This document shows, piece after piece, positions 40,373-51,653 of a stretch of 64,000 nt of DNA; the first letter of the stretch is position 1, and every line of letters starts with the position of its first letter. The notes under the pieces are model-generated. The model did not search any database. It was not told where the DNA came from and saw only the letters and a list, made by a program, of their open reading frames with translations. The stretch covers positions 21,593,243 to 21,657,242 of the forward strand of contig NC_088709.1 of assembly GCF_963576615.1 (NCBI RefSeq). The letters are read 5' to 3'. Made by a program: the position numbers and the translations under genes. The stretch comes from Watersipora subatra. Taxonomy: Eukaryota; Bryozoa; Gymnolaemata; Cheilostomatida; Watersiporidae.

Positions 40373-41736
40373 GTATTAGATGATGAAGAGTTTGTGCCAA
40401 CCACTGAAGACTGGGAAGAGTTTGAGCGCTATGTTGGCCAGCGTCAAACGCTCTCCAATTACATGTAAGATAGAGCTGAACCTAACCAAACTTGACAAAA
40501 TATAAAGAATATCCAGAGTTATTACTCACATTTTTATGTTTACAATATCATGGATTCTGATAAGGTTTTGTAAAATCTGTGTCATGATTGTATGGCTAGG
40601 CTATATATTTATTCTTTTTCTGATCAAGCAAATATGATATAATAACAGGAAATGATGTTGTACAAATCTCATTGCAAGTCAACTATTGCGTTGTGATTTC
40701 AGACCCAAATTCTCCTTCAAAGAGGAGAAAATAATAGTAAGTGTGACAGCACTCCAGCGACTATTTCACTGTCACGCCTGCGCCCTCCCCTGCTCATTCA
40801 CGATGGTGCGAGAAGGTGGAAGGGTAGAGTTCAAGGTTACATGTGCCTCCTGTCACCAATCGTACACTTGGGAAACAACTGCCAGGGTGAACAGAGCTCA
40901 CGTCATCAACCCCCTGCTGGCAGCTGCATCACTCTTTTCTGGCGGATGCCTTACGCAGAACCACCGTTTTCTGTAGCTCCTGAACATCGCGATACCAAGC
41001 CACAGCGTTTGCCTCTACCAACAAAGAGAATACTTACATGGTGTGAGTGTTAATATTTACCCATAAACTTGGAAAATGTGAGTAAAAGCTAGGCACACTA
41101 ATTGAATAACGACATTTAGAAACAATTTTTTTCTTGAAATGAAAATATGTCATCCTTCAAGCGAAATATATTATAATTTGAAATTCTGATTCTTCATCAT
41201 AATATAACACAAAAAGGGGAGGATTCTACATTCTTAGACTAATGATAATGATACAAATTAATCTTGTATAATGAAGTTTTACAATATTTTACAGTGTATT
41301 GCTGAGCAGTACACCCTGCATAACGAGGGACTGATGGCAGCAATCGATTGGGAGCTTGATTTGGCAGATGACAGTAGATGTGATAGTCCGGTGCATTGCA
41401 CACTATACGGGCCTACACTATGATGGATCAGAGCTGCGGTTTAATAGTCAGCAGCCATCTTGTCAAGGTAAAACTTTGACAGTTTTTACTTCACAGCCTG
41501 ACAAAAACCAAAATTTTTTAGTAGTTATTAATACATAAACACGAAGTTGCTGATCTAGCTAAATAATTCATTCAAATAATGTGAAAGTGATTGTTGGTCG
41601 TAACTTTTTTACTTTGCAGTCAACGGAGACCACCAGCTCTAACGCCATGGAGCTGGAAGGCTTCAAGCGATGCCAGTCCGATCTAATTTCCCACTGCCTG
41701 AGAGTGAGGTCCATTACAACAGATGTTGCTACAAAG
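40373..41736 (+). pseudogene. DDE-transposase-like gene, broken
   Basis: Four exon-like blocks with GT-AG edges: about 40,373-40,464, 40,703-41,042, 41,295-41,467 and 41,620-41,736. Features match a large invertebrate transposase-like family: a paired-cysteine region (HCHACALPC ... CASCHQSYTWETT), then NPLLAAASLFSGG, then LADDSRCDSPVHC for the usual GDGRxDSPGxxAKY (first catalytic Asp region), then SSNAMELEGFKR and ITTD (second Asp region). It is disabled by TAG at 40,974 within a conserved stretch and by a one-base shift near 41,417, after which YTMMDQ is in another frame. The C-terminal half, with the last acidic residue, is missing: the frame runs straight into P2X7-C sequence. Family motifs are from memory of related uncharacterised proteins. 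Confidence 0.65.
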
Positions 41737-41899
41737 GTTATGTGCATACCGCAAGCTTGTGTTTTGGCTTATGCCGCAAATTCGTCGCAGTGAGCGACGG
41801 CCTCTACCTGCCTGCTTGGTGTCTAAGATTCAGGCTCTTTTCCCACCAACGGATGATGAAGAAGAGTTTGCAGACTTGCAAACAAGATTTGCAGCATAA
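41723..41899 (+). CDS. C-terminal half of a P2X7-type intracellular domain, fragment
   Basis: An open frame of 58 codons to TAA at 41,897, with a possible acceptor (ACAACAG) at its start. It reads LQRLCAYRKLVFW ... RRPLPACLVSKIQALFP, then an acidic tail DDEEEF. The CAYR...W and LPxC...IR..FP pattern is the second half of the cytoplasmic P2X7 C-terminal domain, which in animals also occurs in many stand-alone proteins. The matching first half lies on the opposite strand at 42,191-42,831. The frame is intact, but its upstream exons are not evident. It overlaps the end of the transposase pseudogene in another frame. Confidence 0.6.
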   Translation: MLLQRLCAYRKLVFWLMPQIRRSERRPLPACLVSKIQALFPPTDDEEEFADLQTRFAA

Positions 41900-42190
41900 A
41901 CCAAAACACAAGATTGCGGTATGCACACAACCTTTTCCGAGCATTTGGCGATGGCTCTCCAAATGGGAATAGATTATCTACCAAAACAATTATTGAAAAA
42001 CAATAATTGCTGATCATCAAAATAATCTCGATCTTCATATAGTAAAATCATAAAACTAATACACTCTCTACTGTAGTAAGTGTACAAGCCAAATATAACA
42101 ATTCTCCTTGTGTTCCACGAGTTCAGAATATGTGTGTTCAACCGATGCATTAAATGTGTAACACAAGAATTGTAGATAATGCATGACACA

Positions 42191-42831
42191 TTAGCATAGC
42201 TTTGGTGTTATTGGAATTAAATGAAAATCCAACTCACTATAATATCGCAGGTAATTATTCCACTCCAACTCAAGGGGTGCAGGCGCCACAAGTTCGTCCA
42301 CACCAGGATGCATACACAGGCATTCATGCTCCCCGCGGTCATGGAGACAATGTGCAAACTCAGCATCATGGCAGCACAAACATTCAGAAAGAGATGGCAT
42401 GTCTTGACAGCGCTTGCAGACACACCACTCTGTAGCCGGTGGTATTAGCTCCTAAGGAAATGAACAGCTATGTCTATGCAACCATAGCTACCATGCCATA
42501 ATACATCAGGTCGATGTTATCCAACAGTATATCGGTGCAGCACTAGATTTAAATATTAAAATTGTTAATGTTGTCATTCGAGAAAAATCTGTAATTATTT
42601 TTTCGCAATATGAAGCGATAATTATCATCATTAAAATCATATGCATGTAAATAATAATAATATTCGTTCTATCACTCTCAAGCTAAAACTATTACTACTA
42701 GCTAGCTTGGCACATAAGAGCTGGCTAGTGGCGGTGCTTACTTGCTGGGAGGTTTGATTCTGTTGAGGATCTTCTTCAGATAGAGCGTCAGACTCGAAAC
42801 ACCAGGGTCTTAACTCTTCAGAATTTGACAT
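42191..42831 (-). CDS. P2X7-type cysteine-rich intracellular domain protein, N-terminal half (transposon-borne)
   Basis: Two exons, 42,831-42,742 (30 codons, in-frame ATG) and 42,451-42,191, with GTAAGC donor and TTTCCTTAG acceptor, phase 0, giving 116 residues. Exon 1 is acidic and polar (MSNSEELRPWCFESD). Exon 2 begins with EWCVCKRCQDMPSLSECLCC followed by HECLCMHPG, the WCxCxxC...CxCC...C pattern of the P2X7 C-terminal ballast-type domain, which in vertebrate P2X7 is cysteine-rich and cytoplasmic. It lies inside the TTAA-flanked element near its right end. The domain is cut short by TAA after PITPKLC; a GTGAGT donor in the last part suggests that it was once spliced onward. A frameshifted copy is at 52,053-52,678. 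Confidence 0.65.
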
Positions 42832-43336
42832 TTTTTATGATCGCAACTCAGACATGAATTGTCGAACGGAATGGTCAAGCCGAAACTGTAAAGTAGCGAG
42901 CATCTATATTTGATACGGGGTCTTAGGTAAAACCCGAAGTGTTTGTCATAAAATATTGCTACGATAAGTTTGATATTGAGCTTTTTATTGGCCTTTCAAT
43001 TCACGCGAGAACATCACGTGACAAGACAATAACCAAACGGCGCGGATACGTCATCGAAATCAAGAGATTCCAATCTACGGCGGCTTTTTGTTTTTGAGCT
43101 TTTAAGAGTTTTTAATCACATTTCCACATATTTGGCACCTTTCACACAACAGAGTAAGACATGGCGAATCTTTTGATACCAAATAACTGTAATGTGAATT
43201 TTCTTGCAAGTCAACCTTTAAGGTAGCAAGCTCAAAGTCTCACTATTGTAGAGCTGAGTGATACAACTTTACCAATTACTAGTTATCCACTCATCAGTTA
43301 TGTAGAATTATACAGCAGACAAACTCTGTATATCTA

Positions 43337-43744
43337 ATGAGTAATCTGCTTGATTATAAAGAAAAATGTATATTTATAGTAAATTACCAACAACATTGTT
43401 TAGGTTTAAATAAAGGTTTGTCTGCTCTTGATATACAAGTGATAATAACCGGTAAAGAGTGTGTACTTTTAACTTCTACACTGGCCAAGAAGCAGTGGAT
43501 ACTCCAACATAAAATATCACCTGTAATTACCAAACTGGTAAATGTAATATTATGGTGCAAATACAATACCATTAGATTATGCACCGCCGCTTGTCAGGCT
43601 ATAAATAATTACGTAATAAATGTTTTTAGAGCAAATAAAAACAAGCTAGCAGTTCAAACAAGAACACAGCAGAAATTGCAATTGAAATGTTATCACAAAA
43701 AGTTTGGAATAAATATTATACATGTATATTGCAAAAAAATTTAA
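43337..43744 (+). CDS. unrecognised open frame, 135 codons
   Basis: Runs from an ATG just outside the TTAA element to TAA. Composition is plausible for protein but AT-driven (Lys, Asn, Ile-rich). I see no domain, signal peptide or membrane helix. There is no partner exon or duplicate in the window to test conservation, and it may be chance. Confidence 0.2.
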   Translation: MSNLLDYKEKCIFIVNYQQHCLGLNKGLSALDIQVIITGKECVLLTSTLAKKQWILQHKISPVITKLVNVILWCKYNTIRLCTAACQAINNYVINVFRANKNKLAVQTRTQQKLQLKCYHKKFGINIIHVYCKKI

Positions 43745-43794
43745 TTGCAAAAACTAGAAACATACAGCTCCAAGTCGGAATTGTATGCATAAAG

Positions 43795-44355
43795 AACTGC
43801 TTCTCTTGCATAGCTCCACTTTTCACCTGCGAACACACCTATAGCTCTACTTTTCACCTGCGAGCACACCTATAGCTCTACTTTTCACCTGCGAGCACAC
43901 ACATAGCTCCACTTTTCACCCGCGAGCACACACATAGCTCCACTTTTCACCTGCGAACACATCTATAGCTCTACTTTTCACCTGCGAGCACACACATATT
44001 ATAGTAGCTCTAATTTTCACCTGTAAACACACCTATAACTCTACTTTTCACCTGCGAGCACACACATAGCTCCACTTTTCACCTGCGAACACATCTATAG
44101 CTCTACTTTTCACCTGCGAGCACACACATATTATAGTAGCTCTAATTTTCACCTGTAAACACACATATAGCTCCACTTTTCACCTGCGAACACACATCTA
44201 GCTCCACGTTTCACCTGCGAACACACTCATAGCTCCAATTTTCACATGCGAACACACATATAGCTCCACTTTTCATCTGTGAGCACACATATAACTCCAC
44301 TTTTCACCTGCGAACACACATATAGCTACACTTTTTACCTGCGAACACACATATA
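43795..44355. repeat. 31-bp minisatellite, about 17 copies
   Basis: Units of TAGCTCCACTTTTCACCTGC followed by GAACACACATA, with GAACACA/GAGCACA variants. A longer variant (ATTATAGTAGCTCTAATTTTC) appears twice, about 125 bases apart, showing duplication of a multi-unit block. 44,360-44,980 beyond it is AT-rich with no feature. Confidence 0.95.
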
Positions 44356-44980
44356 AGATGGTTTATTCCATATAAGCAGATTAACAGACAGTCCTATGAA
44401 TGAAATATTAAAAACAATACCGCTTACGAGTGTCAGCCATGAAGCATATTACATCCGGACTCTAAAATGAATATCGCCAGCAGCCACTATGTTGTTATTA
44501 AGGTGACAGCAAAAAATGCAATTGAAATAATGATTTATTATTAGTTTAAATTTGAATTAATAATTTAATTAATGACCTTTAGATATGTGAACTTGCATTG
44601 ATAATCGAATGAGCAAACTATTTTCTGTGTAAAATCAACTAAGCATTAAATTACCAAATTAGTTTGAAGATTAATTGTGTTGATAATTAAATTAACAAAT
44701 CAACTGAAGTATAGTCCAGATTAAGCATTAATTAACAAATCGATCTAACAAATAAATATATTGACAGTTGATATGTTTAATTAAATTTTGCATAACAATA
44801 ACCTTTACATTAACAAATTCGTTTTCTTTTCAAAAATAGTTGTATTAATCATTAAAATAATTGATCTCTGTAGAGAAAAAAAATTTATTGTATTAGCAAA
44901 TTAGCTTGGAAAATATTTCATTAAAATTAAGCTAAGAAGTTAATTTTTCTCGAGATACATCATTAGGAATTAAAGTAGAA

Positions 44981-45259
44981 ATGTTTGGAAGCTATCTGTT
45001 ACTCGTGCTTCTGATAGCTGTATTTACTTCCATGATAATATTCTGGATCGTACATCTGCTGAGGAGCATAAAAGCAAAAATAGCCGCTAGCCATAACTCA
45101 ACTCGCTTATACTTATGTTTTGTGTTTCAATGTTTTCTCATGTTCAGTAGAAGTCCTGAAATTATTATGTATGAAGAAGAAATCATCAGAGCGATAAATG
45201 ACTTGAAAGAGTCGTTCTTCATATCTAGTGCAGAAGATGATGAGGATGCTACTATATAG
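44981..45259 (+). CDS. small membrane protein candidate, 92 residues
   Basis: ATG at 44,981 to TAG at 45,257-45,259. Residues about 4-28 are a strong hydrophobic helix (SYLLLVLLIAVFTSMIIFW) followed by HLLRSIKAK, so the tail would be cytoplasmic. A second hydrophobic patch lies near 44-57, and the C-terminus is acidic (SSAEDDEDATI). Two overlapping AATAAA signals lie at 45,341-45,350, about 85 bases after the stop. Codon use looks mixed and protein-like, unlike the surrounding AT-rich DNA. I recognise no family. A TTCTCATGTTCAG acceptor-like site inside the frame means it might instead be part of a spliced gene. Confidence 0.4.
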   Translation: MFGSYLLLVLLIAVFTSMIIFWIVHLLRSIKAKIAASHNSTRLYLCFVFQCFLMFSRSPEIIMYEEEIIRAINDLKESFFISSAEDDEDATI

Positions 45260-45829
45260 TCTCAAGTCATCTTAGCACAATTATGAGCATATAACTTTAG
45301 ACTTAACCTCAAGTAATTAACTGGAAAATTGAAAGTGAGAAATAAAATAAAAATTATAACAGAGTGGTAGCGTTATAAACTTGGTACCGTCTTCAGATGG
45401 AAACAATTACAATAGTGACAAGTGGACATTGGAGAGTGATATGGACTCTGGTTGTTCATGTTGTGTAACCTTTTACGATATCGACTCGAGCTAACCGAGA
45501 GTTTATGAAAAGTGTTTATACCATTCAGTGTCCTGTGAACACATGTAATAAGCGTATATCCTTCTTTGATAATAAAGAGTTGTACTTAAAAATCTGAAAC
45601 TAAAAATTATCTGAAAATTCTAATAAAAATCTGAAAATTGGGTGATATAGTAAAAACTTGTATACTATTTATTATTTTAAATACTTTATTAAGGTTCATA
45701 TAATCTCAATTTTTTAAGATTTGTCTTAAGCTCGCCAATGGACAACCCAAACTTTTCACCCTAGTTTCTGACTTTCCATCCCTTTATCACATCTCCTGGT
45801 GAGAACCCTGAACTATTTATATCAATACC

Positions 45830-46840
45830 GTTGCGAAATCGCATTTTTTAGAAATAATTTCGATTTTGGAAAAAAACAAGCAAATTTGGGAGGCAAGGAC
45901 ACTCATGATGCAAGCTCTAAGCTGTAAAAAGATGGCAATATTTTAGCAAAACAGACAAAATAATTACGATGTCAATGCCAAAGATCAGCTGCCATTCGTA
46001 ATAACTTTCCCGCAATCTAGTTTCCGCGCTACATTGTTATGGTCAACAAACATGGCAGATAATCTGAATGGAAGGTCGAAGCAGGTTCCACAAATACCAA
46101 AAAAGTCTGTGGTATATATATGTTTCACAATAACTTTCAAGCAGAGATTATGGATCTACGCTGTCTTGTGAAGTGTTGGGTCTATTAAAGTTAGCTATTC
46201 TCAGATGTCATATATGTTTAAAACCTATCAACGTCTGCTCTGCTTTTGTAAATGAAGAATTTGAACTTACAGCTTTTAGATAATACAATTTAAAAACAAG
46301 CAAATTTAATATATTTAATAAATGGCACAGATATTTCTAGCTGATACTTTATAAGAAACAAGTTTTTCTATCACTTTTCATAACTTGACAATGTGAATAA
46401 AACCTGACAGCTGGTCAAATTTATGCAAAAATATTTTTTAAAAATGTCGCACTAGTAATATTACAGGTTGTTGCATTAGTAACATTACAGATTGCTGCAT
46501 TAGTAACATTACATATTGTACAAAACGACAACCCGTAATTTTATCAGCAGCTGTTAGTGCCATAAAAATGTGCTGTCAGTTAACTTTCAACCAGATGAGC
46601 CGGATTCAAAATGAGGCTGTATTTTTTCAGTATAGGATCTAGTAATACCTCAACAAAGGCAACAAGAGACCATAGCCGGTGGATGAACTTTTACACAGCT
46701 ATTCTGCACTGTAAATACTAATGCTTTGCTAAGCAATATATCACTACAGAAGTAACCTATTAGATGTTTCCGATGTCAGAAGCTTTAGTTGCAAAAATCA
46801 GCTCGAGTATCTATGCTCAAAAATTCGCAGTTGTCACTCA
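45830..46840. repeat. diverged copy of the zinc-finger-associated duplicated segment
   Basis: Aligns in order with 52,690-55,100 and 60,895-63,130 (GTCAACAAACATGGCAGATAA, AAGCAGAGATTATGGATCTA, GGTCAAATTT, GCTGTTAGTGCCATAAAAAT) but lacks the pogo/Tigger-like MITE they carry. It has no zinc-finger sequence. Confidence 0.65.
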
Positions 46841-46856
46841 TGTTCAATTTGGTTAA

Positions 46857-48837
46857 AGGTTGACTTGCAACAAAATTCACATTACAGTTATTTGGTATCA
46901 TAAAAATCACAATGTCTAACTCTGTTGTGTTGTAGGTGCAAAATATATGGTAATGTGATTACAATCTCTTAAAACGAACAGTTAATTGCAGCCACACGAG
47001 ACCGCCGTAGTTTGGATTCGCTTTCCAAAACGGCTCAAATAGGATGTAGTTGTTACAGGATGGTTTCTGTTTACACTTTCATGCAACCTTAATCGTCGAA
47101 TTATTTTCACAAATATACTTCACGCATTCAATAAAACCATGTCTATTGTTTTTACCCGTCTGTTTTATCGTCATTGTAATGCTGTCACTTTTAGCAGTGA
47201 TATCTTACAACTTGCCTTAAAAATTCATTTAATATTTTAGTCTTACTTTGAAAGAGTATATATCATTGTCTGATAATCAGGATGAGCCTGTTGGTCACTT
47301 GTGATTATCGAAACGTGCTGCAGAAATTATTTGCGAAGTAATGGGTCACATGATCAGATTACGACTTGCCGATTAGACCAAACCGAAACAAAACTGTAAA
47401 GTAGCGAGCATCTATATTTGATACGGGGTCTTCGGTGAAACCCGAAGTGTTTGTCATAAACTAGTGCTACGTTTTATATTATTTATTTACATATATATTA
47501 TATTTTATATTATTTATATACGTGCTAAGTTTTATATTGAGCTTTTTAATGGCCTTTCAATTCACGTGACAAGACATTAACCAAATTTCATGACTACCTT
47601 AAAGAAATAAAGAGATTCCAATCTACTACGGCTTTTCGTTTTTGAGCTTTTAAAAGCTTTTAATCACATTTCCACATACAGTGAAACTCGGATAGCTCGC
47701 CCTCGGATAGCTCGAACACATGGCCAACTCGAACGAATTTGTTTGGTCCATTCCCACGCAATGATAAATTGCTTTAGATAACTCGACCTTAACTTCGTTA
47801 ACTCGAACAGTTTTTTTGCCCAACGGCTATCGAGACGGTTGTTATCGCTTTAGAATACTTTATTCTAAGCCATAGAGGTAAACAACAACTTTCAGTAGTT
47901 CTTAGGCGTCATTATTACCACTATCGTCAAAATATTTTCATTAATGACTTTTTTAAAGGTTTGCAAAAAATCAAATTTTACCAAACATCCGCTTAGGGAT
48001 AGCCACCGCAAACAAGGAGAAGCGAGGTAACCTTCAGATAAACTTTAAGAAAAATCGGCAAAACTTGTTTTTGTTAAAACGCTCAAAAAAAAAATATGTC
48101 TTTTTTTCTGACAGTTTCAACTGCGATCAGGTTTTGCCTATTTTAATCTGAAAACGGTTCTGGCAGTCACATCACCTAAAACAAACAAACGAATCTCAAG
48201 TAATAAAAGGAAAATATTTATACTTTCTGGTAAAAATTGTCAAAACATTACATGAGAGATCCCTTAACTTGCAACAAGCAATCAATGCTTTTGATTTATA
48301 TATAGTTTGTATGTGTACTGATAAATACAATAATACATACACTTGTGACAGTGTTATCATAACTTGAACGCTCTGATAACTCGAACACTTTCTCTTGGTC
48401 CCGTGAAGGTCGAGTTAGCTGAGTTTCACTGTATATGTAAAAAGTGATCGCAACTCGGACATGTACACGCATGTTGAATAGTCGGACGAAATGGCCAAGC
48501 TGAAACTGTAAAGTAGCGAGCATCTATATTTGATACGGGGTCTTAGGTAAAACCCGAAGTGTTTGTCATAAACTAGTGCTACGATAAGTTTTATATTGAG
48601 CTTTTTATTGGCCTTTCAATTCAAGTGAGAACATCATGTGACAAGACAATAATCAAATGTAATGACTACGTCAGAGAAATAAACAAATTCCAATCTACGG
48701 CGGCTTCTCGCTTTTGAGCTTCCAAGAGCTTGTAATCACATTTCCACATATTTTGCACTTACAACACAACAGAGTAAGACATGGTGAATCTTTAGATACC
48801 AAATAACTGTAATGTGAATTTTGTTGCAAGTCGACCT
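46857..48837. mobile_element. deleted, composite copy of the TTAA-flanked element
   Basis: TTAA at 46,853-46,856 and 48,838-48,841, with AGGTTGACTTGCAA ends as in the 39-43 kb element. The left 540 bases match that element's left end, then it jumps to the right end (TGTAAAGTAGCGAGCATCTA). That right end is present twice, at 47,395-47,676 and 48,434-48,837, with a MITE between. It has no transposase or P2X7-C coding region. Confidence 0.75.
47679..48431. mobile_element. complete pogo/Tigger-like MITE
   Basis: Inverted ends CAGTGAAACTC with GATAGCTCG-type subterminal words, 753 bases, TA on both sides. CAGT termini with TA duplication are typical of pogo/Tigger. It has no transposase. A truncated relative is at 31,840-32,372. 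Confidence 0.8.
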
Positions 48838-48841
48838 TTAA

Positions 48842-49560
48842 GCACAAGGAAATAATCGTCTGTCTGTGTTGGGCCAATAACAACATGCTGAACATCTTTA
48901 CATCATACACTGAGCTGAGTTTCACCTTGCAAAAATTCAATTTTTCTCATAAATTTTTCTTTTTAACCAAATGTGTCAGACTGCTACCGATGTTTTGTAT
49001 ATCTTAAGTCAATAGACTTCTGATGATAATCTAATTATTAATAGTGCTTCTGAAAGTGAATATTTGTATTAATAATAATGACGTAAGCTATAGCAATAGA
49101 GGTATTGAAATGGAGTTTATCGGGTCAGGAGTAAACAACTCGGACTTCGGTAAATGGATATATCTATCGTGTGTTTTATTGTTATTGTTTATTGTATTTT
49201 CTCTTTGTGTTGGGTGTATTAGTAGTATGCTAGTAAATTATACGGTCTAACGTAAGCAAATAAATTTTACTGTCTGTCATAAATAAAAACTTCAGCACCT
49301 TGGACACTCCTGATTGATTTTCACGCCTATGCATAGTATACAAATGGAACATAGAGATAGTATATTGGAGTATACGAATGAAATATATACATAGTATATT
49401 GGAATACACAAATGGAATATACAGATAGTAAATTGGAGAAAACAATTGGAGTATACAGATAGTATATTGGAGTATATATACAAATCCTCCCTCTCCCTCC
49501 TCCAAGTGCATTCAAATACATGTACTTTACACAAATACATACATACATACATGTAATTTT
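48842..49560. other. AT-rich flank with scattered repeat fragments
   Basis: Contains fragments shared in inverted form with 37,829-37,990 and a TATATTGGAGTATACA-type degenerate repeat at about 49,335-49,480. The open frames here follow that repeat and are not genes. Confidence 0.5.
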
Positions 49561-49718
49561 AATCAAATATAACACTCACTATATTTGATACAAATAGTTA
49601 AATTAATCACCATTCAATATGAGATTGATGTGATCACTTAACAAAAAGGCATTTTGCAATATAATTTTTACAAAACTAAATTGATCACTTAACAAAAAGG
49701 CATCTTGCAATATAATTT

Positions 49719-50381
49719 TTACAAAACTAAATCAGAGTACACAGGGTCATTCAAATACATGTACATACCAACAGTTACAATTCTGTGCAATAAAATGGCC
49801 TCTTTCGAGTATGAGTATTCACGCTGAGCAAGCACTGCAAATTTTGCATTGGAATGGTTTCTCTTCAGTATGACTCGCCATGTGATTTGTGAAAGTACTG
49901 CTTCAAGAAAAGCTACTGTTGTACAACTTATATTATTTGGTTTTTCTCCAGTATGGGTTCTCATGTGACGTGTTAGATGAGTGCGACGAGTAAAGCTACT
50001 ACTGCAAATCTCGCATTGAAATGGTTTATCTCCAGTATGAGTCCTCATGTGTCTTGCTAGATTACTGCGGTGAGTAAAGCAAGCATTGCAAATTTTGCAT
50101 TGGAATGTCTTCTCTCCTGTATGAATTCTCATGTGTCCAGCTAGCGTACTGTGGCGAGTAAAGCTAGCACTGCACATCTTACACTGAAAACGTGTCTTAC
50201 TGTTAGGAACTTTTAGTTTTGTCTTTTCATTGGTTGTAGATAGTAGTTTTCCTGTTGTAATATTTTGGTTTCTTTGAAGCAATTTTGATCCACAAAACCC
50301 ACCCACAATATGAGTTTTTGACTTTTTACTTTTTAGTAACACGCCAAAGTATTGTCGAGTCACAAAAAAGTTATTTAAACC
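49719..50381 (-). pseudogene. C2H2 zinc-finger gene 1, C-terminally damaged
   Basis: The exon starts after an acceptor (TTGCTTATAG) at 50,382 and has no ATG of its own, so a 5' exon is needed. After about 55 linker residues come three intact fingers of the type FQCKxCxxxFxxxxxLxxHMRTH with TGEKP-like linkers. Finger 4 is hit by a frameshift after TGEKP; the original frame beyond it also has a TGA. The remaining roughly 70 residues of the open frame are therefore not finger sequence. The protein would be a DNA-binding regulator if made. Paralogues are at 55.4-56.9 kb and 63.4 kb onward. Confidence 0.8.
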
Positions 50382-50423
50382 CTATAAGCAACATAAGATG
50401 AATTTTTTCATCTCAAACATGCC

Positions 50424-50764
50424 TACCTTGAAACCTCTATTTGAACGCCAACTTTATACGTTTTACTGAGTAGCTTCATGCTTAATCTGGTCTGATACAT
50501 CGACATATATGAAACATGGCTTAGCAAAAATGATGACGCTGAAAGCATTCATATAGCTCTGCCGGAAGGCAAACGTAAACTATAGGCGCAATCAGCATCA
50601 CTTTATCCGTACGAGGGTATAATTTATCTAGCAATAATATATGATGAGCTAGTCAAAAAAGACTGTACCACCCTCTAATTGAACTTCACCTCTAACAAAA
50701 CGCCGCTAAAGGGAATTGGTTGAAAAATGCAGCGCTATTGCATTCAAATAGAGGTCTTACGGTA
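50424..50764. mobile_element. MITE with ACCTCTATTTGAACGCC ends
   Basis: TACCTTGAAACCTCTATTTG at the left and CAAATAGAGGTCTTACGGTA at the right are inverted relatives. Non-coding. The same MITE sits at the matching place upstream of zinc-finger gene 2 (56,932-57,274), so it was duplicated with the gene. Confidence 0.65.
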
Positions 50765-51345
50765 TAACTGGCTACGATATACAGTAATTCAAGATATGGA
50801 AAAAGCGTCACCAGATTGTATGATCAGACTCTAACAACTAAGTCTCTGAGATCAATAGCCACCAGATGCTATAACTGGACTATGCATTGCATGATCACTC
50901 GATTGGCACCAGGTACGATATAATGATCATGCTTCCAACAGAAGTCTTCTCAAAATATAGTGTACTATAACAATGGAGCCCTCAGAAAGAGAGTGCGAGA
51001 GAAAAGAGCGCTTTGCTGACTGCCCGTCATATTTCGGGATAGATAGAACACTTTCTAATTTGACATTCAGATTGTAAATTAGATTATCGAGAATGTCAAA
51101 ATCATAAGTGATACATAATCTAAGAGCAAAAATACAACAAACAGTAGAAAAAGCTGACTGAGCACGCACGTTCATGCTACTATATGGGTGTGTACCACTT
51201 CATCTAGCCAATGATAGACGACTACATCAGGCTTCCAGTTTTATCCCACGATATCTGTCCAACAACCCAAAAACAGCATGCATAAAAATATTTAGCTTGA
51301 CAAGCTTACAGATAATTCAAAACAACTTTACCCATCCATTAAACT
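50765..51345. repeat. duplicated upstream flank of the zinc-finger genes
   Basis: Matches 57,275-57,850 closely (GTCACCAGATTGTATGATCA, CCACCAGATGCTATAACTGG, GGCACCAGGTACGATATAAT). No coding exon is recognisable in either copy, though the missing 5' zinc-finger exon could lie in or beyond it. Confidence 0.7.
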
Positions 51346-51653
51346 AGTTAATCTGACACTATTTAATTCTCAATGTCGCAGCAAAATTTGTTTCTCCAGA
51401 ATCTCGAAAGACACTTTTTATAGTCAGTAAGCCACCTTGAATTATTGTTCAGTTCCGCTCCAGTTATACATAGATATACACTGTGTGGGTTATAAAGTTG
51501 AAGGTGCTGAACAACATGGCAGGTAGTAACCCAATGCAAACCGCCACATTTACTCAGAATTAATGATTTTTTGGGAATTAAAATTGAGGAGTTGTCGTCT
51601 CTCGCCAAACGAATTTCGGCCAGTTGATTGGTGTAAAGCATAAGGTCGTTTAA

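Larger units (their letters stand above)
39151..43217. mobile_element. 4.07-kb TTAA-flanked DNA transposon (Kolobok-like), decayed
   Basis: Flanked by TTAA at 39,147-39,150 and 43,218-43,221. Ends begin AGGTTGACTTGCAA and are inverted over about 130 bases (CACATTACAGTTATTTGGTA, AAGATTCGCCATG, GCCAAATATGTGG, GTGATTAAAA). It contains a DDE-transposase-like pseudogene on the plus strand and P2X7-C-type coding sequence on both strands. TTAA target duplication is known for Kolobok and piggyBac elements. The transposase motifs do not look like piggyBac, so Kolobok is my better guess. Two deleted relatives lie in this window. Confidence 0.75.
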
